From assembly GCF_000783395.1 (NCBI RefSeq), contig NZ_JSFK01000020.1, positions 1-64,000 of the forward strand: DNA of 64,000 nt, in the 5' to 3' direction. The stretch is from Pseudomonas chlororaphis (lineage in GTDB: Bacteria > Pseudomonadota > Gammaproteobacteria > Pseudomonadales > Pseudomonadaceae). Each line of letters starts with the position of its first letter. Position 1 is the stretch's first letter. The notes below the pieces were generated by a model, which saw nothing but the letters and a program-made list of their open reading frames with translations, searched no databases and was not told the DNA's origin. Made by a program: the position numbers and the translations under genes. This document shows, piece after piece, positions 53,743 to 61,601 of this stretch.

Positions 53743-54123
53743 TTATTGCCTCAGTGCGGGTTCGATTTTGTCGAGGGCGCGGTTGACCGCGAGTTCGCCG
53801 AGCATGACCACTTGCTGGATGCCGAGCACGGTGTTGCGGTAGGGCGAGTCGAGCAGGGCGGCGAAGTCGCTGAGCATGACGCTGGCCGAGGCCATGGATT
53901 CGCAGGCGTGAGCCATGAGGTCTTCGGCGCCGGTGTTGGGGTCGACAAGGAACATGGTGCTGGGTCTGCGCGGTGGTGAAGGCGGTGTGGGTTTCAGGTA
54001 GTGATCGAGGGCGCGTTCGGCGGCTTCGTGGAGTTTTCTGGAGCCCGGTGCGGAGTAGGGGGACGTTGGATTTGGATCTATTTCCGCTTCTGTTTCGGGC
54101 GGATTCGGAGTGATTTTGAACAT
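53743..54123 (-). CDS. DUF6124-type protein
   Basis: A 126-residue protein. The proline-rich N terminus (MFKITPNPPETEAEIDPNPT) and the helical core (MFLVDPNTGAEDLMAHACES, MLGELAVNRALDKIEP) match a family common in fluorescent pseudomonads, which I recall as DUF6124. Function unknown. Preceded by GAGG and a long leader with repeated GTTTAGTCGC motifs. First gene of the cluster with the 89-residue paralogue. Confidence 0.75.
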   Translation of the reverse strand: MFKITPNPPETEAEIDPNPTSPYSAPGSRKLHEAAERALDHYLKPTPPSPPRRPSTMFLVDPNTGAEDLMAHACESMASASVMLSDFAALLDSPYRNTVLGIQQVVMLGELAVNRALDKIEPALRQ

Positions 54124-54344
54124 ATGCTAGGAAACCTCAATGAGGCTGACACCGTTTGCGACTAAACATTGGGTGGCAGCTATACGCAGGTTAGTCGACC
54201 GGACTCCTAGCTAAACCGGCGCGCTCGAAAGCGCCCTACGCATAGCCGCCATTGAGTGCAGGCATGGAGATGCCAGACTGAATAACAGCTTGCAAGCTAG
54301 AGATGACACCGAGCGACTAAACCCGATCACTGAACATTCAGTGA
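54124..54344 (-). other. Structured leader of the DUF6124-type gene
   Basis: On the minus strand GTTTAGTCGC occurs twice in the same orientation (54313-54322 and 54158-54167), bracketing about 145 bp with further inverted repeats (such as CTAGCTTGCAAGCTG). Just outside the distal copy is TCACTGAA-N2-TTCAGTGA (54327-54344). A 67-codon open frame here is probably not a gene. The sequence could be a cis-regulatory RNA leader or a small mobile insertion. Confidence 0.5.
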
Positions 54345-54474
54345 CGCGAACCAAGTTACCGGCAGCCCCCAAGCCGCACAAGCCGGCGGATTCTGGCGTA
54401 GTTGTAGGCAAAGGCGCAAGGCGCTGTAGCCTTGTGGCTGATGTCTAAATGATGCTGCGTTTGACTGGGCGACT

Positions 54475-54540
54475 TCGCGAGCAGGCTCGCTCCCACCTTT
54501 GAAATGCGTACCCCCTGTGGGAGCGAGCTTGCTCCCGAAG
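54475..54540. repeat. REP pair, GTGGGAGCGAGC family
   Basis: A tail-out inverted pair with only 18 bp between, in the 434-bp gap between the FtrA-like and DUF6124-type genes. The right arm has one change (GCTTGCTCCCGAAGG). Confidence 0.85.
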
Positions 54541-54557
54541 GCGTCTTCAAAATCACC

Positions 54558-55532
54558 TCAGGATTCAGCCCTCACGCCCCGCCCAAACCGCTCCCGATAC
54601 ACCGAAGGCGGAACCCCCACCACGCCGCGAAACGCCACACGAAAACTCTCCACCGACCGATAACCGCAACGCTCGGCAATCTGCTCAGTGTTATGCGGCG
54701 TACTCTCCAGCAACTCCCGCGCCCGCGCCAAGCGTTCGTGCTGCAACCACGCCTTCGGCGACTGCCCACTGGCCTCGGTAAACCGCCGCAGAAACGTGCG
54801 CTCACTCATCGCTGCTTCACTGGCCAGATCACGCACTTCCAGCGGTTCATGCAAACGCTCGCGCGCCCATTGCATCACCCGCGACAGATCGTTGCGCGGC
54901 GTCGGGCTGACCGGTGTCGGAATGAACTGCGCCTGACCGCCAGTACGCTGCGGCGACATCACCAGTCGCCGCGCCACCGAGTTGGCAACCTGCGTGCCGA
55001 AGTCCCGCGCCACCAGATGCAGGCAGGCGTCAATCCCGGCAGCGCTGCCGGCCGAGGTGATCAACTGACCGGAATCGACGTAAAGCACATCGGCATCGAC
55101 GGCAATCGCCGGGAAGCGCTGAGCCAGTTCCGCCGTGTAACGCCAATGGGTGGTGGCGCCGTGGCCGTCGAGCAGGCCGGTGGCCGCCAGCACAAATACA
55201 CCGGAGCAGATCGACAGTAATCGCGCACCCCGGGCGTGAGCCTGGCACAGCGCGTCGATCAATGCTGGAGGCACCGCCGCGTTGCGATCGCGCCAGCCGG
55301 GAATGATGATGGTGCGCGCCTCGGCCAATAATTCCAGACCGCCATCGGCCAATACCTGAATCCCGCCCAAGGCGCGCATCGGGCCTTGATCGACCGCCGC
55401 GATGGCGTGGGTGTACCACGGGAAATCGAACTCCGGCCGGGTCAGGCCGAAGACCTCCACGGCGATGCCGAACTCGAATGTGCAGAGGCCGTCGTAGGCC
55501 AGAATCGCGACCAGACCTGGTGATGTCGGCAT
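54558..55532 (-). CDS. ftrA: GlxA/FtrA-family transcriptional regulator
   Basis: A 324-residue regulator: an N-terminal DJ-1/PfpI-like domain (residues about 5-180, with LLSICSGVFVLAATGLLDGH, the nucleophile-elbow cysteine in SICSG) and C-terminal AraC helix-turn-helices (about 220-318; LEVRDLASEAAMSERTFLRR, IAERCGYRSVESFRVAF). Start 55532 (MPTSPGLVAIL). It is divergent from a rhodanese gene by 101 bp, an arrangement seen for FtrA regulators, which probably activate it. Confidence 0.88.
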   Translation of the reverse strand: MPTSPGLVAILAYDGLCTFEFGIAVEVFGLTRPEFDFPWYTHAIAAVDQGPMRALGGIQVLADGGLELLAEARTIIIPGWRDRNAAVPPALIDALCQAHARGARLLSICSGVFVLAATGLLDGHGATTHWRYTAELAQRFPAIAVDADVLYVDSGQLITSAGSAAGIDACLHLVARDFGTQVANSVARRLVMSPQRTGGQAQFIPTPVSPTPRNDLSRVMQWARERLHEPLEVRDLASEAAMSERTFLRRFTEASGQSPKAWLQHERLARARELLESTPHNTEQIAERCGYRSVESFRVAFRGVVGVPPSVYRERFGRGVRAES

Positions 55533-55633
55533 TTGGCGGAAAATTCCCGGTGAGTGTCTTATGCGCCACTGTAGCCGCAAGCGGCCGCTCGATAAAGTCT
55601 GTTCACACCCGTTCAGATAAAGGAGCAACACCC

Positions 55634-56062
55634 ATGACCAGCCTCGTTCGCGACATCCCCGCAGCCCCGTCGGCGATCGCCCTGATGCACTTCAGCAATC
55701 GTCTGACCTTTGAAACCGATTGTTCCGACGTCTTCAGCAGCCAGGAGGCTGGCGAGATCGATTTTGTCCTGGTCGACGTTCGTGGGCCGCTGGCCTATGA
55801 GCGCGGGCACGTGCCGGGGGCGATCAATATCCCGAACCGGTTGCTGACGGCGGCAGAACTGGCGAACTACCCGAAAACCACGCTGTTCGTGGTCTATTGC
55901 GCCGGCCCGCACTGCAACGGCGCGAACAAGGCGGCGGTGAAGCTGGCGGCGCTGGGTTATCCGGTCAAGGAGATGATCGGCGGTGTTACCGGTTGGCTCG
56001 ATGAGGGTTTTCAACTGAGCGTTGAGCAAGTCGCCAAAACCGCCATCGGTTGCGAATGCTGA
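55634..56062 (+). CDS. Rhodanese-domain sulfurtransferase
   Basis: A 142-residue single rhodanese domain. The active-site loop VVYCAGPHCNGANKAA has catalytic C89; substrate-side motifs VDVRGPLAYERGHVPGAINIP are present. Rhodaneses transfer sulfane sulfur, for instance to cyanide, giving thiocyanate. That is suggestive given the cyanide synthase 12 kb away, but the regulator next door is the more direct context. AGGAG precedes ATG. Confidence 0.9.
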   Translation: MTSLVRDIPAAPSAIALMHFSNRLTFETDCSDVFSSQEAGEIDFVLVDVRGPLAYERGHVPGAINIPNRLLTAAELANYPKTTLFVVYCAGPHCNGANKAAVKLAALGYPVKEMIGGVTGWLDEGFQLSVEQVAKTAIGCEC

Positions 56063-56124
56063 CGTTCTTTTAAGAGAATTCCTGAGCAAAAAAAGCGCTT
56101 GTCCTACAGCCCTTGCACCACGAC

Positions 56125-56158
56125 GGCGCACCCGTTGACCCCGGTCAATCGGTGCGCC
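56125..56158. other. Strong two-part hairpin upstream of the AotJ-like gene
   Basis: GGCGCACC/GGTGCGCC (8 bp) and TTGACC/GGTCAA (6 bp) nest with a two-by-two internal loop and a two-base apex. It lies between the rhodanese stop and the binding protein start. It may end the rhodanese transcript (a short T stretch follows) or be a regulator-bound palindrome. Confidence 0.6.
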
Positions 56159-56175
56159 GATCTTTCATAAGTATT

Positions 56176-56196
56176 TGTCGCTTAAACACAATTTAC
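56176..56196 (+). promoter_or_regulatory. ArgR half-site candidate
   Basis: TGTCGC-N8-AA-N5 matches the P. aeruginosa ArgR half-site consensus completely. A second half-site directly after it is weak (TGTGCG). It lies 114 bp upstream of an arginine/ornithine binding protein gene. Confidence 0.5.
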
Positions 56197-56309
56197 CCTG
56201 TGCGCGCCGCCATAGACTGCCGGCCACTTCGGTGTTTGTAGCCAATTGGCCATGACCGAACGCTGAATCGAAAGCTGCCAATAAAAGCCTCCGCACACAG
56301 GAGTTATAA

Positions 56310-57089
56310 ATGAAGAAGCTAGTGATGTTCGGTGCCCTGGCACTGTCGATGTTGTCCCTGACCGCCGTGGCCGAAGACGCCAAGCCGATCCGCATCGGTA
56401 TCGAAGCCGGTTACCCGCCATTCTCGATGAAAACCCCTGACGGCAAACTCGCCGGTTTCGACGTCGATATCGGCGATGCGCTGTGCGCGCAGATGAAAGT
56501 CAAATGCACTTGGGTCGAGCAGGAATTCGATGGCCTGATCCCGGCGCTGAAAGTGAAGAAAATAGACGCGATCCTGTCGTCGATGACCATCACCGATGAT
56601 CGCAAGAAGAACGTCGATTTCACCATCAAGTACTACCACACCCCGGCGCGCTTCGTGATGAAGGAAGGCTCCGGTGTCAAAGACCCGCTGACCGAGCTCA
56701 AAGGCAAGAAAGTCGGCGTGCTGCGTGCCAGTACCCATGACCGTTACGCCACCGAAGTACTGGTGCCGGCCGGTATCGACCTGGTGCGTTACGGCTCGCA
56801 ACAGGAAGCCAACCTCGACATGGTCTCCGGGCGTATCGACGCGATGCTGGCCGATTCGGTCAACCTCAGCGATGGTTTCCTGAAAACCGACGCGGGTAAA
56901 GGTTTTGAATTCGTTGGCCCGACCTACGAAGACGCCAAGTACTTCGGCGGCGGCGCCGGCATCGCGGTGCGCAAGGGCGATACCGCGCTGGCCGAGCAAT
57001 TCAACAAGGCCATTACCGAAATCCGCGCCAATGGCGAGTACAAGAAAGTCCAGGACAAGTACTTCGACTTTGATGTGTACGGCCATTAA
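56310..57089 (+). CDS. aotJ: Arginine/ornithine ABC substrate-binding protein, AotJ-like
   Basis: A 259-residue exported binding protein: signal peptide to about residue 22 (AVAED), IRIGIEAGYPPFSMKTPDGK, FDGLIPALKVKKIDAILSSM, RYGSQQEANLDMVSGRID and KYFGGGAGIAVRKGD. These track P. aeruginosa AotJ closely. Genes for the permeases AotQ and AotM and ATPase AotP do not follow; an intrinsic terminator does. The protein must use a permease encoded elsewhere. An ArgR-type site lies upstream. The name rests on similarity. Confidence 0.85.
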   Translation: MKKLVMFGALALSMLSLTAVAEDAKPIRIGIEAGYPPFSMKTPDGKLAGFDVDIGDALCAQMKVKCTWVEQEFDGLIPALKVKKIDAILSSMTITDDRKKNVDFTIKYYHTPARFVMKEGSGVKDPLTELKGKKVGVLRASTHDRYATEVLVPAGIDLVRYGSQQEANLDMVSGRIDAMLADSVNLSDGFLKTDAGKGFEFVGPTYEDAKYFGGGAGIAVRKGDTALAEQFNKAITEIRANGEYKKVQDKYFDFDVYGH

Positions 57090-57099
57090 TACGCCGTAG

Positions 57100-57139
57100 A
57101 AAAAAGTGGCCCCGTTTGCGCGGTGGCCACTTTTTTTGC
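57100..57139. terminator. Bidirectional intrinsic terminator
   Basis: AAAAAAGTGGCC pairs with GGCCACTTTTTTT around a 13-base loop, 11 bp after the AotJ-like gene stop. Confidence 0.92.
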
Positions 57140-57163
57140 GCTCTGATAAAACCACAGAACCTT

Positions 57164-57251
57164 GTGGGAGCGAGCCTGCTCGCGAAAGCGGTTTAACATT
57201 CAACATCTTTGTTGTCTGGCATATCGCCTTCGCGAGCAGGCTCGCTCCCAC
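57164..57251. repeat. REPIN, GTGGGAGCGAGC family
   Basis: Inverted pair between the AotJ-like and AotO-like genes, downstream of a terminator. Confidence 0.9.
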
Positions 57252-57290
57252 AGGGGATCAGTGTGATCCGGAAATTGAGGAGATTTTCCC

Positions 57291-58403
57291 ATGCAACGCA
57301 TCGACCATGTTCTGCCCTGGAGCCACTTGGGCAGCGAGCGCTCACTCAGCGTGTTTCGCTATGGCGCGGGCACCCGCAAGGTGTACATCCAGGCCAGCCT
57401 GCACGCCGATGAACTGCCGGGCATGCGCACCGCGTGGGAACTCAAGCAACGCCTCAATTCGCTGGAACAGCAAGGCCGTTTGCAGGGCGTGATCGAGCTG
57501 GTGCCGGTAGCCAACCCGATCGGCCTCGATCAACATGTGCAAGGTGCGCACATGGGCCGCTTCGAGCTGGGCAGCGGCAAGAACTTCAACCGTGCCTTCG
57601 TCGAACTCAGCGCGCCGGTCGGGGCGTTGATCGGTGAGCGTCTGGGCACTGACGCCGAGGCCAACGTTGCACTGATCCGCCAAACCATGGGCCAGGTGTT
57701 CGATGAGCTGCCGGCCCCGGCCTCGCAACTGGAGGCCTTGCATCGCTTGTTGTTGCGCCATGCCTGCGATGCCGACATCACACTCGATCTGCATTGCGAT
57801 TTCGACGCGGCGATTCATTTGTACGCGCTGCCGCAACACTGGCCACAGTGGCAATCATTGGCGGCACGTTTGCAGGCCGGCGTGGCGCTGCTGTGTGAAG
57901 ATTCCGGCGGCAGCTCGTTCGATGAATCCTGCTCGACGCCGTGGCTGCGTCTGGCGCGGGCGTTCCCGAATGCTGCGATTCCAGCGGCGAATCTGGCGAC
58001 CACGCTGGAACTGGGCAGCATGGGCGACACCCGGGTTGATCAGGCTCAAGCCAATTGTGAGGCGATTCTCGGTTTCCTCGCGGAGCAGGGTTTCATCAGC
58101 GGCGAATGGCCGGCGGCGCCGAGCGAGTGCTGTGAAGGCCTACCGTTCGAGGGCACCGAATACCTGTTCGCGCCGCACCATGGTGTGGTGAGTTTTCTGC
58201 GCAATGCTGGCGAGTGGGTGGAGAAGGGTGATGCGTTGTTTGAAGTGGTGGATCCGTTGCAGGATCGCGTGACCACTGTTCGTGCCGGCACCAGTGGCGT
58301 GTTGTTTGCGCTGGATCGCGGGCGCTATACCGAGCCGGGGATCTGGCAGGCGAAAGTGGCGGGGCGGGTGGCGTTTCGGACGGGTAAGTTGACCAACGAC
58401 TGA
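57291..58403 (+). CDS. aotO: Succinylglutamate desuccinylase/aspartoacylase family protein, AotO-like
   Basis: A 370-residue M14-type zinc hydrolase fold. The metal ligands are probably H38 and E41 (ASLHADELPGM) with a later histidine in TLDLHCDFD. The C-terminal 80 residues form a beta-rich lid (LFAPHHGVVSFLRNAGEWVE) typical of the family. In P. aeruginosa, aotO sits in the aot arginine transport operon, so the pair with the AotJ-like gene is a reduced version of that locus. Start 57291 follows GGAG. Confidence 0.82.
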   Translation: MQRIDHVLPWSHLGSERSLSVFRYGAGTRKVYIQASLHADELPGMRTAWELKQRLNSLEQQGRLQGVIELVPVANPIGLDQHVQGAHMGRFELGSGKNFNRAFVELSAPVGALIGERLGTDAEANVALIRQTMGQVFDELPAPASQLEALHRLLLRHACDADITLDLHCDFDAAIHLYALPQHWPQWQSLAARLQAGVALLCEDSGGSSFDESCSTPWLRLARAFPNAAIPAANLATTLELGSMGDTRVDQAQANCEAILGFLAEQGFISGEWPAAPSECCEGLPFEGTEYLFAPHHGVVSFLRNAGEWVEKGDALFEVVDPLQDRVTTVRAGTSGVLFALDRGRYTEPGIWQAKVAGRVAFRTGKLTND

Positions 58404-58430
58404 CGGATCTTCACGGGATCCACGGGCCCT

Positions 58431-58500
58431 TTCGCGAGCAGGCTCGCTCCCACCCTGGAAATGCATTCCCTCTGTGGGAGCGAGCCTGCTCGCGAAGGGG
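58431..58500. repeat. REP pair, GTGGGAGCGAGC family
   Basis: A tail-out inverted pair in the 321-bp gap before the esterase gene; followed by a second pair of a different core type. Confidence 0.88.
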
Positions 58501-58545
58501 CCATCAGCAAACCCAATATATAAACCTTCATTGGGGGGCTGGCCT

Positions 58546-58640
58546 CATCGCTGGCAAGCCAGCTCCCACAGTGATTGAAGGTGTTCACAAACATTGTGTT
58601 CACACAAATCCTGTGGGAGCTGGCTTGCCAGCGATGGCGG
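58546..58640. repeat. REPIN, GTGGGAGCTGGC family
   Basis: Inverted pair of the GTGGGAGCTGGC variant 46 bp after a REP pair of the GTGGGAGCGAGC type. Two different REP families therefore occupy one gap. Confidence 0.88.
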
Positions 58641-58724
58641 CATCGACAGCACCAACGAATTTGGATCCTCGCCGCAGGATGTTAGGCTCCCCCCCGAACC
58701 CGACACTCCGTGAAGGAAGGCTCT

Positions 58725-59441
58725 ATGTTGAAGGTCTTTGCTCTTTTGACCCTGCTGGCGTCCACCGCCGTGCAGGCGCAAACCACGCTGCAATCCGATC
58801 TGCCGCTCAAGTACCTCGAACTGGTTCACGCCGATGCCGAACCGCGTCCGCTGGTGATTTTCCTGCACGGCTACGGCAGTAACGAAGCCGATCTGATCGG
58901 CATGAAATTTCAGCTGCCGGCGCAGTACAACTACCTGTCGGTGCAGGCGCCGTTGGCGCTCGGTGAAGGGCGTTTCCAGTGGTTTCGCAAGAAAGGCGAA
59001 GGCGCCTACAACGGCGAGACCGATGATCTGAAGGTCAGCGGCCAGAAGCTGCGCGACTTTATCGCGCAAGCAGCGAAGAAATATCACACCACACCGGACA
59101 AGGTGTACCTGATCGGTTTCAGCCAGGGCGCGATGATGACCTACGAAGTGGGGCTGCGGCCGCCAGTGGCGGTCGGCGGGATTGCGGCGTTGAGCGGGCG
59201 TTTATTGCCAGTGTTGAAGGCTGAACTTAAAAGCGAACAGCAGCCGTTGCCGCTGAACATCTTTATCGGCCACGGCACCGCCGATGATCCGGTGCCGTAT
59301 AAGAACGGCACCGAGGCCAACGCTCAGTTACAGAAACTCGGTTATAAACCGCAGTTCCATGCCTATCCCGGCGTCGGCCACAGTATCAGTGCGGCCGAGC
59401 TGCGCGACTTGGACGGCTGGTTGCAGCAGCTCAATCCTTGA
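58725..59441 (+). CDS. Exported alpha/beta hydrolase, YpfH-type esterase
   Basis: A 238-residue phospholipase/carboxylesterase-family hydrolase with a signal peptide (1-18). The oxyanion motif is FLHGYGSNEADL and the triad is S133 (GFSQGAM), D187 or D188 (GHGTADDPVPY) and H219 (GVGHS). AAGGAAGG precedes the ATG. Its last 11 bases overlap the convergent secreted protein gene. Confidence 0.9.
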   Translation: MLKVFALLTLLASTAVQAQTTLQSDLPLKYLELVHADAEPRPLVIFLHGYGSNEADLIGMKFQLPAQYNYLSVQAPLALGEGRFQWFRKKGEGAYNGETDDLKVSGQKLRDFIAQAAKKYHTTPDKVYLIGFSQGAMMTYEVGLRPPVAVGGIAALSGRLLPVLKAELKSEQQPLPLNIFIGHGTADDPVPYKNGTEANAQLQKLGYKPQFHAYPGVGHSISAAELRDLDGWLQQLNP

Positions 59442-59988
59442 GGATGGTTTTCACCAGGTCATCGTGACCCTTCTTGTCGCTGGCGCGGGAGATCACCTGC
59501 ACCAGCGCCATCTTCGTGCCGGAGCCAGCCATCAGCGTGGTGTTGAGGGTCTGGCCACCGCCCTGGGTGGCGGTGCTGTCGACCTGACGCAGGCCAAGGC
59601 CGGTGCCTTTCTGGGTCAGGCTTTTTTCGCTGAGTTTGTTGAAATCCGGCAGCGCTTTGCGTTGGTCTTCGATGAAACTCGACACGCTGCCGTCGAGGAA
59701 CTGCCCGTCGTTGTCCTTGACGTGCTGGCCTTCGGGGATCTTGTTTTCAGCGGTAATGACCACGGTTTTTGTGGCCTCGTTGGTGTACATCGTGCCCGTG
59801 GTCCCGCTCGGGCTGGTCGGCAGCGGGTCGGCGACGAAACCTTTTGGCAGCACAAAGGTGAACTTGCCCTCGAGCATCGAGACTTTCTCGGTGCCGGCAT
59901 TTTTCTTGGCCGCTTGCGCGTGGAGGGCGCCGAAACCGGCGAGGGCCGCCACCAGCAGGACGACGGTTTTTTTGCTCAACAATGACAT
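59431..59988 (-). CDS. Secreted protein, DcrB-like, uncharacterised
   Basis: A 185-residue exported protein with a signal peptide (1-26, ending HAQA). The mature part (FTFVLPKGFVADPLPTSPSG, VVITAENKIPEGQH) looks like a compact beta-rich periplasmic domain resembling DcrB-type proteins, but this is a weak match. GGAG precedes ATG. Overlaps the convergent esterase by 11 bases. Confidence 0.7.
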   Translation of the reverse strand: MSLLSKKTVVLLVAALAGFGALHAQAAKKNAGTEKVSMLEGKFTFVLPKGFVADPLPTSPSGTTGTMYTNEATKTVVITAENKIPEGQHVKDNDGQFLDGSVSSFIEDQRKALPDFNKLSEKSLTQKGTGLGLRQVDSTATQGGGQTLNTTLMAGSGTKMALVQVISRASDKKGHDDLVKTILKD

Positions 59989-60072
59989 GTGAATCTCCGG
60001 TGGATGGTCGCGCGAGGCGGGCGATCATCCCACGGAGGAGGGCGGGCGTTCCAGCGCGAATCATCCGAGCGG

Positions 60073-60846
60073 TTACTGCGGCTGCGCTTTCGCCAGTGGA
60101 CGGGCCAGCAGGCGTTTGGTCACGCCGAGCATGGCCACCGACACCGCAACGCCGACGGCAAATCCACTCAGGCCCATGCTTGGCAAGGTCACCGCCGAGA
60201 CCAGACAAAACGCCGAAAACGAATACATGCCGGTCGCCGTCGCCCGTAACAATGCGGCGGTAAACGCCGGGCCGCGCGTCTGTTGCGAGAACACTGCCAT
60301 TACGCTGCCGAGCACCGGGAACACCGCGAGCAAACCGCTCCAGCGCTCGCCGACGGTGCTGGCGAGCATCGTCACCACCAGGGTCAACGCGGCGCCGGCG
60401 ATCATCCGCCAGATCAGTTTGTCCGGCTTCGGCGCCTGGCCGTTGAGCACCGGTTGCACCGTGGGAAACAGGTATGGCGATGCCAGCAGCGCAATTGCTG
60501 CCGCCGCCACCGAAAACGGCAGCGACGCCGGGATCAGCGACAACACCCAAGCGATCACGGCCCACACCGACAGCGACGCCGCCAACGCCAACGGCCAGTT
60601 CGCCCGTTGCGCGACCTGCGCGTAGGTAATGCAGAACGCAATCATCGCGAACATCGCCGATAACGCCGCCACTGCTGATTGCGCTGCAAACGCCGGACCC
60701 TGCTCGATGGCGAGGAAAAACAGAATCGGCCCGACCACCACTGGCAACCCCGACAGCCACCCGGCCACGCTCGGCCCCCAGCGTTTGCCCGCCAGGGAAA
60801 TCAGCAGCAGAAAACCGGGAATCAGCAGCAGTTTGAGGATCAGCAC
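60073..60846 (-). CDS. Uncharacterised membrane protein
   Basis: A 257-residue protein with eight or nine predicted membrane helices (starting MLILKLLLIPGFLLLISLAG) and a GTG start preceded by GGAG. Loops are short; a longer cytoplasmic stretch is QPVLNGQAPKPDKLIW. No family recognised, but the layout suggests a transporter or exporter. Co-directional with the secreted protein gene and 84 bp upstream of it. Confidence 0.7.
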   Translation of the reverse strand: MLILKLLLIPGFLLLISLAGKRWGPSVAGWLSGLPVVVGPILFFLAIEQGPAFAAQSAVAALSAMFAMIAFCITYAQVAQRANWPLALAASLSVWAVIAWVLSLIPASLPFSVAAAAIALLASPYLFPTVQPVLNGQAPKPDKLIWRMIAGAALTLVVTMLASTVGERWSGLLAVFPVLGSVMAVFSQQTRGPAFTAALLRATATGMYSFSAFCLVSAVTLPSMGLSGFAVGVAVSVAMLGVTKRLLARPLAKAQPQ

Positions 60847-60993
60847 GCAGGAGTCTCCATCCGTTGAAGGTGCGCCACGTTAGCATTGTCGATCGGCGAT
60901 TGCTGCCTATGTGCGCAGATTTTGTATACAAAGTGCCGGCGACGATATCCGGCTATGCTCTGATTATCAGGGCTTGCCGGAGTCGATGCCGCG

Positions 60994-61530
60994 ATGAACA
61001 GAACACCGAAGGTGTTGCGGGGATGCTGCGGCATCGGTTTGTGGGCGCTGTTGCTGACGCCGACCTGGGCCAATTGGCAGGACGCGGTGCCCGGCGCGCA
61101 AATCATCGGCACTGGTGATTTCAGCGTGTTCGGTTTCGATGTCTATAACGCGCGCCTGTGGAGTGCCGCGCGGCCCTTGGTCGACGGTCAGCCGTTTGCG
61201 CTGGAGTTGATTTACCGTCGCAACATTTCCCGCGACGATCTGGTCAAGGCCAGCGTCGATGAAATCAAACGCCTGGCCGGTACTCGCGTCAGTCCGGCGC
61301 AATTGGCCGGTTGGCAGGTACAGATGCAGCAATCGTTCGTCGATGTGCAGGCCGGCACGCGGATTACCGGCGTGTATCTGCCGGGGCAGGGGGCGCGGTT
61401 CTTTGTCGGCCAGCAGTTGCAGCATGAGATCGATGACCCGCTGTTTGCCCGGGCGTTTTTCGGTATTTGGCTGGATCCGCGCACGCGCAATCCTGAGCTG
61501 CGCGAGCAGTTGTTGGGGGGGAGTCGATAG
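60994..61530 (+). CDS. Chalcone-isomerase-like periplasmic protein
   Basis: A 178-residue exported protein (signal peptide ending TWAN, residue 27). The core VFGFDVYNARLWSAARPLVD, ALELIYRRNISRDDLVKASV, GVYLPGQGARFFVG and WLDPRTRNPELREQLLG matches the bacterial chalcone-isomerase-like fold. Such bacterial members probably bind lipids rather than act as isomerases. Precedes the Nramp gene by 71 bp in the same direction. Confidence 0.82.
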   Translation: MNRTPKVLRGCCGIGLWALLLTPTWANWQDAVPGAQIIGTGDFSVFGFDVYNARLWSAARPLVDGQPFALELIYRRNISRDDLVKASVDEIKRLAGTRVSPAQLAGWQVQMQQSFVDVQAGTRITGVYLPGQGARFFVGQQLQHEIDDPLFARAFFGIWLDPRTRNPELREQLLGGSR

Positions 61531-61601
61531 ATTTTTTTGATCTTCTAGGCTTCGGCTGAAACGTCTAAGCTGCGTCTTTCGACTTGTTTCTGGATGTGTG
61601 C

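Noticed and set aside
54211..54411. 66-codon minus-strand frame in the DUF6124 leader
   Set aside because: Lies in a structured leader, lacks a ribosome site and shows no protein-like pattern; treated as leader RNA or insertion.
61531..61601. Manganese riboswitch or MntR/Fur box before mntH
   Set aside because: The 71-bp gap has no recognisable palindrome or riboswitch core.
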